NCBI GenBank assembly: GCA_020635055.1
Contig: JACKAN010000010.1
Coordinates: 62,001-126,000 of the forward strand
DNA: 64,000 nt
Direction: 5' to 3'
Source: Pseudobdellovibrionaceae bacterium
Lineage (GTDB): Bacteria; Bdellovibrionota; Bdellovibrionia; Bdellovibrionales; UBA1609
The first letter of the stretch is position 1. Each line of letters begins with the position of its first letter. This document shows, in pieces, positions 28,401-35,842 of this stretch. A program made the translations under genes and the position numbers. Under the pieces are notes generated by a model. It did no database searches and had not been told where the DNA came from. It saw only the letters and a list, made by a program, of their open reading frames with translations.

Positions 28401-28532
28401 AACCACAAGTGGAAGATCAATTCTAGGAGATTGCTCGACATTGATTTCAATAAATGAAACCAGTCCTAAGATTACAAAAAATAAGACAAACATTATAGTT
28501 GTAGCGGGACGCTTTACAAAACTACCAATCAT
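25425..28532 (-). CDS. RND efflux pump inner-membrane subunit lacking the usual proton-relay residues
   Basis: 1035 residues with full AcrB-like architecture: N-terminal TM (RPATTIMFVLFFVILG), porter domain, TM2-6, a second porter domain and TM8-12. In TM4, where AcrB has Asp407-Asp408, this protein reads GTLIANAIVIIE, so the pair is Ala398-Asn399. In TM10 the AcrB Lys940 position is Asn (GLAVNNAILILEE). The proton relay is therefore not of AcrB type; other ions or residues may couple transport. It overlaps the adaptor gene by 4 bp, forming an operon TetR-TolC-adaptor-RND. Confidence 0.9.
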   Translation of the reverse strand: MIGSFVKRPATTIMFVLFFVILGLVSFIEINVEQSPRIDLPLVVVNVVYPGASPLEIETQAIKKIEDSVVEISEIKKIESRSFESAGYVMVEFYLTADVNNKLIEVKDKVEAILNELPDDMDRPIVQKVDPFSQPVVDLILTSKTHSPTELYEFADVKLKNQFSKITGVGQVDIFGGRERQIRVELFPDLMKQYFISIDKVIEQMKSRNLTVPAGSIDRSRTTVDVRFEGEFESIEEIANLRLTTSDGNSFPLSQIARVYDGASDKDTGARFNGQNVVSLSVKKIADGNDIRVASGVRKLLPQVKSILEDGMSLEIALDRSEVISRETQNTFNSVLLGIILTIFVLLFFTGDWRVTVISAIVIPTSIVSAMFGMEKSGFTINFITLLAIATSLGTLIANAIVIIESILEYLDRGDSPVKAAVDGTKAVVVPVLAAGGTNLVVFTPIAFMGGLIGQFMLQFGMTVVYATIFSLIASFSLTPMLCALLLRPKNKEAKKNWLVQTSEKFVNFLLAEYKLFFDTIFRFPKTSIIVVVILFIGAFTVVPYVGNEFIPTSDRDRLEVVLTMPLGTRVEESEEVAKQVEVLFKGMPEVESVLTILGQDGEQNASVIAILVPGAERSRADTDLIEIITPKLARIPNAEVEIKRGDGGGGRASGDISINISGNNYDEMVSLSQKVMKVMKDSGYFRSVTSSYKTPKEEMKFFPNASKIEKYGLTSAQIGSIFRSSIYGDDTNIFRENGEEYDIVVKVADEYINSTDSMKDLFIISNTGLVPVTELGDFKMASSVPTILRRDRHRVIQLNGFLAKSTAGVVQSDLTKEIDKLSFNEGASYAFVGNAESQEESGQEIMKAFLLAIILTYMILAAIMNSFVHPFTIATSIITSFSGVFLILFFLDFSINIASMLGFVMLVGLAVNNAILILEEVEVAIEKNPNIPIHDALWLGIKIKFRAVLMTSVAIVFGALPQLWDTNLAKAAMGAVIVGGVLASIFFTFFLTPQTYFYLERLRRWVARKVGSKPSNEKEQESLNAKTYSPDVLT

Positions 28533-29251
28533 ATATTCTCCTGCGGCTTTTCTGTCTTTTCAGGTTGAGAGCTTTGTGAAGACTCGTTGACAATGTTTAG
28601 ATAATTATATTCATGGGCTTGGCTAAGGCCTTTAATAATTATTTGTTCTCCACCAGATAAACCCTTTGTTATTTCAATCTCTTTCTCATTTTGAATTCCT
28701 GTTTCAACTTCAATTCGCTCAGGCTTTCTATTTTTAACTATCCAAATATATTTTTTAGTGGAGTCAATTTCTACAACTTCAACGGGAACAGTAAATACAT
28801 TTGATTTTTTCTTAAGAAGAACCTCTGCTACGAGATTGGGACCTTCTTTGAAGTCTTTATCAGGGTTATTAATTGAAACCACGGTTTTATATAGGCCATT
28901 TTTGTAGTCAGCTTGTTTTGAAACTTGTTTAACTCGACCAATTAAAGAGTCTTCGGGATATTTTAAAACATTCATCCCTGGGTGAATGTGCGAAGCTATA
29001 GCTCGACTTTTATAAAAGCAAGCAGACTGACTACCGCACTTAAAAAGAGTAACTTTTAAAATATCTTCGATATGTGAAGATTCGATGGTCCGTATTTCAA
29101 CGGGGGCACCCTCTTCAATAAGTATCCCTAAAACACTTTCTACAACTTTTGCCTTTTCTTCTTCGATAGAAGATTTTTTAAATTCAATGGCTGCAATAAA
29201 AAGCAAGAGCAGTCCAAAATAAAAAAGTGATCTTAATGATAATAGCTTCAT
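28529..29251 (-). CDS. Short RND periplasmic adaptor (HlyD/MFP-like)
   Basis: A 240-residue protein with an N-terminal membrane anchor (SLFYFGLLLLFIAAIEF) and beta-barrel and membrane-proximal-like parts (GMNVLKYPEDSLIGRVKQVS, VPVEVVEIDSTKKYIWIV, IEITKGLSGGEQIIIKGL). Typical adaptors are about 350-400 residues with a coiled-coil hairpin and split lipoyl domain; neither is seen. The hairpin that contacts TolC is thus missing or replaced. Start and stop each overlap the neighbouring genes by 4 bp. Confidence 0.75.
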   Translation of the reverse strand: MKLLSLRSLFYFGLLLLFIAAIEFKKSSIEEEKAKVVESVLGILIEEGAPVEIRTIESSHIEDILKVTLFKCGSQSACFYKSRAIASHIHPGMNVLKYPEDSLIGRVKQVSKQADYKNGLYKTVVSINNPDKDFKEGPNLVAEVLLKKKSNVFTVPVEVVEIDSTKKYIWIVKNRKPERIEVETGIQNEKEIEITKGLSGGEQIIIKGLSQAHEYNYLNIVNESSQSSQPEKTEKPQENI

Positions 29252-30537
29252 TTTGTTTCTCCTGCTTGGTAGGAAACCAGTTTTCGGATGGTTGCCAAAG
29301 ATTCTGCTAACTGATACTGATGAAGTGCATGGGTTAATTTTGCTTGAGTGAGAAGTGCTTCATTATTATTAAGGTCTGTTACCGAGACTTTACCAGTTTT
29401 GAATTTATTTTGGCTTAATCGAAAACTTTGTTCAGCTAGTTTGACACTTTGCTTGTCATTCAATAAGTTTGTACGCAAAGTATTGTATTCATCAACTTTT
29501 GCATCAAACTGTGACAAAAGTTGATTTCTTTGGTGTGACAGTAGTATTTCTGCACGATTTTTGTCTGCAAGAGCCTTTTTATAGTTCGCTCTATTTGTTC
29601 CACCACTCCAAATATCCCAGGTCAGAGTTACACCCACGAGTGAAGAGCTGACATTACTATCTTTGTCGAAAATTTCACCATTACTGCGGTCACTTGAACT
29701 AAAGCTATAAACAGCGTCTAGGCGGGGCAATGTTTTGGCCCTTTGTACTCTTGAAAGCTCTTCTTGATATTCAATTTGCTTTCTTAACGCCTGCACTTGA
29801 GGTTGGTTTTCTTCTAAGTCCTTTCTCATTTGTAGCTTACTAACTTCTGAATAGTTACTTTCAAATTCATCAGTAAGCTGAAGAGGTTGGGAATTATCAA
29901 TGCCAAGGAGGGTTCTAAGTTGTGTATGAGCCAACTCTTGGTTAAATTTTGCTTCTTCTAATTGAGACTTTCTTGAAGCAATATCTGCCTGAAGACGAAT
30001 TAAATCTCCCTGGGGTGGACGGCCTGAAGAAAAATAGTTTTGTAAAATTTTGAGGTTTTGTTTGGCGTTTTGCAAAGAACTACTGGAAATTTCTAATTGT
30101 TTTTTGGCAAGTAGACTTGAATAGTAAGCAACCTTTGTTGCATAGGTTATATCTCTTTCGACCATTGACTTTTCTAAGCTAGCTATCCCAAGAGCTATTC
30201 TGGCAGCATTTAAGCTGCCTGATAACGATCCAAAGCGAAAAAGTGCCTGCCTGATTGTAAAATCAAAGGTTCTCTCATATTTGGAGTTGAGTGAAAAGCC
30301 ATTGATGACAGGCTTATCAATATAATTGTTTACATTGTAACTTGTTGAAACATTGGGCAAGGCCTCTCCTAAAACACTTCTTTTTTCCAAGCGAATTTTT
30401 TCAATTTGATTGGCTTGAAGTTTCATTTCAGGGCTATAATTTTTCGCCTTTTCAATAGCTTGATCCAGGGAGAGTGCAACCTCCTGGGCCATTGCTGGCG
30501 TACAAATTAAACTAAAAACTAAAAAAACCTTAAGCAT
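29248..30537 (-). CDS. TolC-family outer membrane channel protein
   Basis: A 429-residue protein with a signal peptide (MLKVFLVFSLICTPAMAQ) and the OEP repeat layout: ALSLDQAIEKAKNYSPE at the start, a central helical part, and a second copy with LTWDIWSGGTNRANYKKA and FKTGKVSVTDLNNNEALL. Such proteins form trimeric export ducts for RND and MFS pumps. It overlaps the TetR gene by 8 bp. Confidence 0.9.
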   Translation of the reverse strand: MLKVFLVFSLICTPAMAQEVALSLDQAIEKAKNYSPEMKLQANQIEKIRLEKRSVLGEALPNVSTSYNVNNYIDKPVINGFSLNSKYERTFDFTIRQALFRFGSLSGSLNAARIALGIASLEKSMVERDITYATKVAYYSSLLAKKQLEISSSSLQNAKQNLKILQNYFSSGRPPQGDLIRLQADIASRKSQLEEAKFNQELAHTQLRTLLGIDNSQPLQLTDEFESNYSEVSKLQMRKDLEENQPQVQALRKQIEYQEELSRVQRAKTLPRLDAVYSFSSSDRSNGEIFDKDSNVSSSLVGVTLTWDIWSGGTNRANYKKALADKNRAEILLSHQRNQLLSQFDAKVDEYNTLRTNLLNDKQSVKLAEQSFRLSQNKFKTGKVSVTDLNNNEALLTQAKLTHALHQYQLAESLATIRKLVSYQAGETK

Positions 30538-31150
30538 CTTTTACTCCTACGCCATTGAGTATCCCATCTACAAAAGTTGATACATACTGGTCTCGAAAAG
30601 TTTCATTATCTATGGACTTCTTATTAACGGCTTTTCTCAACTCATTGTTTTTTGCCAAATCCATGAGGCCTCCAAAAAGAATCTGAGTTAAAATTTCCGC
30701 ATCAATGTCTGGGCGAATGATTTTTGATTTTTGAGCGGATTCTACAAACTTTAGAAACTGATTATGGATATTTACAAAAATAGCTTTGAAATCTTTAGGG
30801 GCTAATTTTGCAAAAGTATCAAGGTTCCGACTTAACATTCTAAAAGCCTCATGTTCATTTGAGGCCAGAAGTAAAAATTGCTTCATAAACATTGTGATGC
30901 GAAGTTTAAACTCCTCTAAAGTCTTCGTTGGCTCAAGCACCATCATGACCATAGAGAGCTTCGATTGAGTAAAATCTTTGACGGCGGCTTCAAACAGCCC
31001 TTGCTTAGACCCAAAATGATAGTTAATGGCAGCAACATTGACTTCTGCCGCTTCTGCAAGCTCTCTGACAGAAGTGCCTGTATAGCCTTTTTCCGCAAAT
31101 AAACGATTTGCCTCTTTCAGGATATTTTCTTTTGAAGAATCAGAAGACAT
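30530..31150 (-). CDS. TetR/AcrR-family repressor of the efflux operon
   Basis: A 206-residue protein. Residues 8-50 hold the TetR HTH (ILKEANRLFAEKGYTGTSVR, then AAINYHFGSKQGLFEAAV). GGGGGAG precedes the ATG. The C-terminal ligand domain resembles the CecR/YbiH-like group. It is first in the operon TetR-TolC-adaptor-RND, so autoregulation through repeats in the 31199-31269 region is likely (inference). Confidence 0.88.
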   Translation of the reverse strand: MSSDSSKENILKEANRLFAEKGYTGTSVRELAEAAEVNVAAINYHFGSKQGLFEAAVKDFTQSKLSMVMMVLEPTKTLEEFKLRITMFMKQFLLLASNEHEAFRMLSRNLDTFAKLAPKDFKAIFVNIHNQFLKFVESAQKSKIIRPDIDAEILTQILFGGLMDLAKNNELRKAVNKKSIDNETFRDQYVSTFVDGILNGVGVKDA

Positions 31151-31198
31151 TTTAAAACTCCCCCAAACCCATGACTGGGAACACCATCATATTAAAAC

Positions 31199-31269
31199 AT
31201 TTGTTTGAATAATCATAGTATTTGTTTTATTATTTACGGAATTTGAGTGAAATATTCAACTGTTTGTTT
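31199..31269. promoter_or_regulatory. Phased TTTGTTT repeats between the TetR and barrel genes
   Basis: TTTGTTT occurs at 31200, 31221 and 31263, spaced 21 and 42 bp apart (whole helical turns). The first two extend to ATTTGTTT. The region is the divergent promoter of the TetR operon and the outer-membrane gene, so this may be an operator array. AT-richness makes chance a real alternative. Confidence 0.35.
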
Positions 31270-31391
31270 TAAACTTCTCATTTTGACACAAAAGGACGTT
31301 CTGGAATGAATGAACAAGGGTGGATCTTTAGATCCAAAGGCTTGTTAAAATACTTAAAAAACGGATGGCTCGATGTTGAAGGGTAAATAAA

Positions 31392-32360
31392 ATGCGAGGG
31401 TTATTTATAGTTGCCTCTTTATTCTTTTCTAGTCTTACCTTTGCAAATCCATTGGGTATGATTTTTAGCCGCCAAGATGCGAGAGGACGTATCGAAATCA
31501 ACTATCAGGCAGACACCAATCAATTAGATGATAAGAAGAAATCTAGAGAAAATCGGCTAGTTAATTATGATGGAAATTTAAATATTAACTTCTACAAAGG
31601 CGAGAAAACAATTTGGTTTTTCTCCGCAAAAGGAGATCATTTAGATACTGGCCTAGAAAATTTAATTATCGGACCTGATAGCACCCAAGTTGATGGACGG
31701 CTAAAGAACGAATCTTTTGGTTTAGGTTTTCGGCAATATTACTCCGATGAAAGCACATTAGTGACCTCAATTGACTATGGCTCTGCTAGCGATAAGCCTT
31801 TTGGTGAACCAAGAAATTCAACTGTATCTGCTAACGTCGCCTATGCATTTAGCCCCGGCAGTGAATCTCAGTGGATTTTATTTATCAACTACTCAAATAA
31901 TCGTCCATTTTTGAATAATATACCGATCCCTGCATTTGCCTATGTTTATCGCCCATCGAAAAGCTTTTCAGTAACTTTAGGAATTCCTTTTGTATTTATG
32001 AGCTATGCTGATCCCCCGAAAACAATGTTTCGTTTATTCCTGAGTCCTAGTAGTGCTGGTTATGACTATGGTATCGGAATCAAAGGACCTCTTCAGATTT
32101 TCAATAATTTTACCTATCAAGTTCGCTCTTATATGCATGAAAATCGTATAAATGATGATGATAGGCTGATTTTTGAAGAAAAAACCGTTTCTCTAGGAAT
32201 ACGATCACCTGTGGCCCGTGGGCTTTCTTTGAGTTTTTCGGGAGGTTTAGCCTTTGATCGTTTCTATTATGAAGGTGAAGGTATGTTTGAGGAAAGCGGC
32301 GTACAACAACGTCTTAAGAATGATATTTTTATTAAGGGAAAAATGACTTATCAATTTTAA
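31392..32360 (+). CDS. Outer membrane beta-barrel protein
   Basis: A 322-residue protein with a signal peptide (MRGLFIVASLFFSSLTFA), alternating hydrophobic strands through its length, and a terminal aromatic beta-signal (GKMTYQF). AAGGG precedes the ATG. It resembles DUF6268-type barrels. It is divergent from the TetR gene and is followed by two lipoprotein-like genes on the same strand. Its substrate is unknown; a link to the efflux cargo is inferred from position. Confidence 0.65.
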   Translation: MRGLFIVASLFFSSLTFANPLGMIFSRQDARGRIEINYQADTNQLDDKKKSRENRLVNYDGNLNINFYKGEKTIWFFSAKGDHLDTGLENLIIGPDSTQVDGRLKNESFGLGFRQYYSDESTLVTSIDYGSASDKPFGEPRNSTVSANVAYAFSPGSESQWILFINYSNNRPFLNNIPIPAFAYVYRPSKSFSVTLGIPFVFMSYADPPKTMFRLFLSPSSAGYDYGIGIKGPLQIFNNFTYQVRSYMHENRINDDDRLIFEEKTVSLGIRSPVARGLSLSFSGGLAFDRFYYEGEGMFEESGVQQRLKNDIFIKGKMTYQF

Positions 32361-32380
32361 TATAGGTGAAACTGAGGACA

Positions 32381-33409
32381 ATGAAATTTGTTAGCTATAT
32401 TTTTTTGATTTTAACTCTATTTAATAATTCTGCTTGTGCGACAGTTACTAGAAAAATGGAAAGCTCTATGCATTTTAAAGATGGAAAATTTCATAATACG
32501 GGAGAGATTCCAGCTAAATCCTTTTGGAAGTTTTTGACGATGAGAATGTCAACAAAATGGGAGGAGTGGCCAGATAAAGTAGAGTTTCCTGAAGGGCAAA
32601 AGCCACCGATAAAGGTTGATGGCTCTGACATACGAGTGACATTTATCAATCATGCAACTCTACTTATACAGGTTGGTGGCTATAATATATTGACTGATCC
32701 TCAGTACTCAAAAAGATGTAGTCCCCTTTCTTTTCTCGGCCCCCAAAGGGCTCACCTGCCAGGAATACCTTTTGAGAAATTGCCAAAGATAGATGTGGTT
32801 ATCGTTAGCCATGACCATTACGACCACCTTGATTTAGATACCATTGAGAGGTTGGTTAAAAGGGATAACCCTAAGATCTTTGTCGGATTGGGTGTAAAAG
32901 AACGTATAAATACTAATGACAATGTAAGAGAAATGGATTGGTGGGAGGAATTTACTATTTCTGAAAAATTTAAACTTCATTTTGTAGAGGTTCAGCATTT
33001 CTCTGGTCGTAGTTTATGGGATAGGAATTCAACATTATGGGGAGGATTTGTCTTAGAGGTCGCTGATCGGAAGATTTATTTTGGCGGAGATAGCGGTTAC
33101 GGAGGGCATTACCGGAAAACCTTCGAAAGGTTCGGTGCAATGGATTTATCGTTGCTACCTATAGGTGCTTACTCTCCCAGGGAGTTTATGGGGCCAGTTC
33201 ATTTAGACCCCAGGCAGGCCGTGCAAGCACATAAGGATTTGAAGTCTAAAAAGTCTATTGGTATGCATTTTGGGACATTTCAACTGACAGCGGAGAGCAT
33301 TGATGAGCCCGTAAATCTTTTAAGGCAAGAAAGCAGGGATGCTGATCTAAAAGAGAATGAATTTGTAGCCTTGGAGCCCGGACAATTTTGGATTTCCCAA
33401 GGGATATAG
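32381..33409 (+). CDS. Metallo-beta-lactamase-fold hydrolase, NAPE-PLD/UlaG-like, exported
   Basis: About 342 residues from ATG 32381 with GAGG upstream; a GTG 15 bp earlier is less likely. The N-terminus is a signal with a weak lipobox (NNSAC). The metal-binding SHDHYDHLD is present, with VEVQHFSGRS, FGGDSGYGGH and GMHFGTFQL supplying further ligands as in NAPE-PLD-like phosphodiesterases. It may act on phospholipid or other phosphodiesters in the periplasm. It follows the barrel gene by 20 bp and probably shares its transcript. Confidence 0.85.
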   Translation: MKFVSYIFLILTLFNNSACATVTRKMESSMHFKDGKFHNTGEIPAKSFWKFLTMRMSTKWEEWPDKVEFPEGQKPPIKVDGSDIRVTFINHATLLIQVGGYNILTDPQYSKRCSPLSFLGPQRAHLPGIPFEKLPKIDVVIVSHDHYDHLDLDTIERLVKRDNPKIFVGLGVKERINTNDNVREMDWWEEFTISEKFKLHFVEVQHFSGRSLWDRNSTLWGGFVLEVADRKIYFGGDSGYGGHYRKTFERFGAMDLSLLPIGAYSPREFMGPVHLDPRQAVQAHKDLKSKKSIGMHFGTFQLTAESIDEPVNLLRQESRDADLKENEFVALEPGQFWISQGI

Positions 33410-33428
33410 TATTTGAAAGGGTCTGATA

Positions 33429-33800
33429 ATGTTTTTTAGAGTTGTTTTTTATTTATCCATCATTTTTTTAATAAGTTCATGTACAAGCCTACGCAAAATG
33501 ATGATGATTGCGGGTGAAAACCCTATGGAAGGCCACCCCGATACAGTTATAATAGGTGCCCAGTTATTCTCTAAAAATTGTGTACAATGTCATGCTAATG
33601 ATGGCAGCGGCAATGGTCAGCTTGCCAAAACTTTAGATGAACCACCAGCGAATTTACAAGAACTTGCAAAGAGAAAGTCAGTTAAAACATTTGCTGCTAA
33701 CATATATTATGGCAAGAATTTGATGCCAGCGTACAAGGATGTGTTGAGTGAAGAGGAGATATGGCACCTTGCCAATTTTGTTAAGTCGTTGGGTCAATAA
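33429..33800 (+). CDS. Cytochrome c lipoprotein
   Basis: A 123-residue protein with a lipobox (FLISSC) and one haem c site, CVQCH, followed by GNGQLAKTLDEPPANL; the sixth ligand is probably the Met in GKNLMPAYKDVLSEEEI. This is a class I mono-haem cytochrome. AGGG precedes the ATG, 19 bp after the hydrolase gene. It should be anchored in a membrane facing the periplasm and carry electrons; its partner is unknown. Confidence 0.85.
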   Translation: MFFRVVFYLSIIFLISSCTSLRKMMMIAGENPMEGHPDTVIIGAQLFSKNCVQCHANDGSGNGQLAKTLDEPPANLQELAKRKSVKTFAANIYYGKNLMPAYKDVLSEEEIWHLANFVKSLGQ

Positions 33801-33837
33801 GATGTTTAATCGAAACTAAGTAGAGAACCATGCAAGA

Positions 33838-34539
33838 CTATGCAACCTTTTTGTCAGAATAAAGATTCTCTACAAAACTCCTAACATTGATATGGCTGTA
33901 GGACATTGCCGTTGATGCCTGACTCCAAGCCATATACTTGCTAATTGCAACAGAATCTATGCCTCTATTTATCATTTCACTAATTGAAGTATGACGAAGT
34001 GAATGGGATGATAACTTAGGGTGAATTCTTTTAAATTGCTTGAAATATGCAACTTTACTTTTTCTATAAATTTTTTCATCTGGTCCCAACTTCAATAACT
34101 GTTCTCTCACCCATTTTGCGGCAACAGGTCGAATAGCTCCCTCTCTACAGTCGATTTTATTTCTCTTTTTTGCCACCTCAATATCATCAACAAAAAGGAG
34201 GTTTTTTTCTTGATCATATCTGAAATTAGACTTCCTGACGCCCCGAAACTCAGTCAAACTAGAAGAATTAACTCTGCCTCCTAAAATTTCAATTGACCGA
34301 GCAGCAACAGAAAGTTGAACTATAAATGCCAACTTAAATTCATCAGAAAAATTTGAATCACTAATTAATTCAATTAGAAATTCATCAATCAACTGATCTT
34401 TGATTTGTGCGTGCTTTGTGGCCCTTTTTGTGGAAACCTTCTTTTGAAGATAAAAATACTTGAAATAGCGATTGTGAATATCTTCTGCTTTCTTGGTGTG
34501 GGAGTTATTTCCTGCTATTGGCCCTTTTTTCCTACCCAT
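33838..34539 (-). CDS. Small tyrosine recombinase, mostly catalytic domain
   Basis: A 233-residue protein with a catalytic domain of tyrosine recombinases: Arg in SVAARSIEIL, then HSLRHTSISEMINRG (HxxRH), a Trp in the WSQAS segment, and the nucleophile Tyr in AMSYSHI. The N-terminal arm-binding domain is shorter than in phage integrases. AAGGAG precedes the ATG. It lies far from both island ends, so it may serve a plasmid-like or nested element. Its promoter carries a palindrome shared with 48924-48961. Confidence 0.85.
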   Translation of the reverse strand: MGRKKGPIAGNNSHTKKAEDIHNRYFKYFYLQKKVSTKRATKHAQIKDQLIDEFLIELISDSNFSDEFKLAFIVQLSVAARSIEILGGRVNSSSLTEFRGVRKSNFRYDQEKNLLFVDDIEVAKKRNKIDCREGAIRPVAAKWVREQLLKLGPDEKIYRKSKVAYFKQFKRIHPKLSSHSLRHTSISEMINRGIDSVAISKYMAWSQASTAMSYSHINVRSFVENLYSDKKVA

Positions 34540-34550
34540 AAAAAATCTCC

Positions 34551-34590
34551 TTATATCTTATAAGATATAATCCTTAATGCTTATTGTCAA
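34551..34590 (-). promoter_or_regulatory. Promoter with 20-bp palindromic operator before the small recombinase
   Basis: On the minus strand, TTGACA (34590-34585), a 17-bp spacer and TATCTT (34567-34562) form a promoter. A perfect 20-bp palindrome TTATATCTTATAAGATATAA (34551-34570) covers the -10 and start point. The same arrangement, with near-identical spacer, occurs at 48924-48961. Confidence 0.75.
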
Positions 34591-34615
34591 AAAAATGGAG
34601 GGAGACTCTACTGAA

Positions 34616-34894
34616 TTAGTAGGTTTTGTATCTTTTTGGTTCGGATTCGTCGTATTTTTTATTGTTATAGGGAGGAATAGTATCTGGTCTAACGGTTTCT
34701 CTTTTTTTGTTTTCAAAATGGTAGTAGAAGGTCATTCCAAAAAGAGTCCCAAAACCCAAGGCAAATAAAATTAAGCTGACATACAAGTAGTTAAATATCC
34801 CAATATCTTCTGCAACTATTAGATTGAACATACCAAACGTACAAGACAGAGAATAAATCAATAATCCAATAGTATCTTTCACGGCATCCTCCAT
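34616..34894 (-). CDS. Small two-helix membrane protein
   Basis: A 92-residue protein with two predicted membrane helices (GLLIYSLSCTFGMFNLIV and YVSLILFALGFGTLFGMTF) and a polar tail. It begins 28 bp after the Mrr-like gene on the same strand, so it may be the last gene of that operon. No strong ribosome binding site is seen. Function unknown; small membrane proteins are common in defence operons but that is not evidence. Confidence 0.5.
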   Translation of the reverse strand: MEDAVKDTIGLLIYSLSCTFGMFNLIVAEDIGIFNYLYVSLILFALGFGTLFGMTFYYHFENKKRETVRPDTIPPYNNKKYDESEPKRYKTY

Positions 34895-34922
34895 TATTTA
34901 AATGGAAGATAGAAGAATAAAA

Positions 34923-35840
34923 CTAAGAAACCTTAGCTATTACCCATTTAGACAATCCAGAATCAATTGCAAGCTCTGATACTTCATCAACCAACATCAA
35001 CTTAACCCTACTGTTCAAGCTTTCAGGTAACTTTCCTTTAAATGAATGACAAATATAATAAAATTTATCGTATTGATCCATTGATTCAAATGTATCCAAA
35101 TATGAGTTTAATTCCGTAACATTCGAGCTAGATTTAATCTGAACTAAACACTTTTCTCCGGTAACAGGAGCCTTTAAATCTAAATCAAGGGTCTTCGCTG
35201 TCTTTCCAACCGAGGAGACTCTCTGCCATCCGGCTTGAGTAAAAATTAAGTCAATTAAAACTTCAAAATCTTGCCAAGTAAGTTCTTTTATTAAATTTGA
35301 AATACAGTCTTTTAAACTGTTATATTTCCCCTGGGTTTCTTTGACCTGCTTTGACTCCCTTGCATTGATTTTGTTCAAAAGATACTCTTGCTCTTCTACA
35401 GTGCAGATAGTTCCTCTAAACCCCTGAGTTTTCAAAAGCTTTCCGCTAATGTTTTCCATATAGAGTACGTTTCCATTGGTATCTTTATCCGACCATCCAC
35501 TTATGCACTTTCTTATTTTTGTACCATCTTTTTCTAAAACAACTTTCTCTTCTGCCTTGGACCACCATAGCTTATTGTTAAAGAAAGTTATCCAAAGCGT
35601 ATCCACTGGCTCTTCAAAAAAATATTTTATCTGGGTCACATAGCCAGAAGCCGCAATTTTGGATTTTCCCTCTTCTAAATAGTCATTTTCAACTTTTTTC
35701 CAATCTGAATCTTTACACGCCTCAAAGTTGGATTCTCTATACCCAAGGCGAAGTAAACCCTTTTCGATGCAGTCTTTTTCCCAAATACCACCTCGACCTA
35801 ATTTAATAAATAAAGCTTTGTTTGTTGTTACTGATTTCAT
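34923..35840 (-). CDS. Mrr-like restriction endonuclease domain protein
   Basis: 305 residues. The C-terminal part has LTWQDFEVLIDLIFTQAGW (188-205), the usual lead-in of Mrr-family nucleases, then Asp219/Asp221 and LVQIKSSS with Gln234-x-Lys236, giving the D...QxK catalytic set of the Mrr branch of PD-(D/E)XK. The N-terminal 150 residues (KLGRGGIWEKDCIEKG and further) may recognise modified DNA, but I do not recognise the domain. It lies 2 bp after the DUF2779 gene, tightly coupled in the nuclease-helicase operon. Confidence 0.8.
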   Translation of the reverse strand: MKSVTTNKALFIKLGRGGIWEKDCIEKGLLRLGYRESNFEACKDSDWKKVENDYLEEGKSKIAASGYVTQIKYFFEEPVDTLWITFFNNKLWWSKAEEKVVLEKDGTKIRKCISGWSDKDTNGNVLYMENISGKLLKTQGFRGTICTVEEQEYLLNKINARESKQVKETQGKYNSLKDCISNLIKELTWQDFEVLIDLIFTQAGWQRVSSVGKTAKTLDLDLKAPVTGEKCLVQIKSSSNVTELNSYLDTFESMDQYDKFYYICHSFKGKLPESLNSRVKLMLVDEVSELAIDSGLSKWVIAKVS

Positions 35841-35842
35841 TT

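Noticed and set aside
34577..34768. Plus-strand ORF of 63 codons
   Set aside because: Antisense to the small membrane protein gene at 34616-34894; the hydrophobic run is the complement of its helices.
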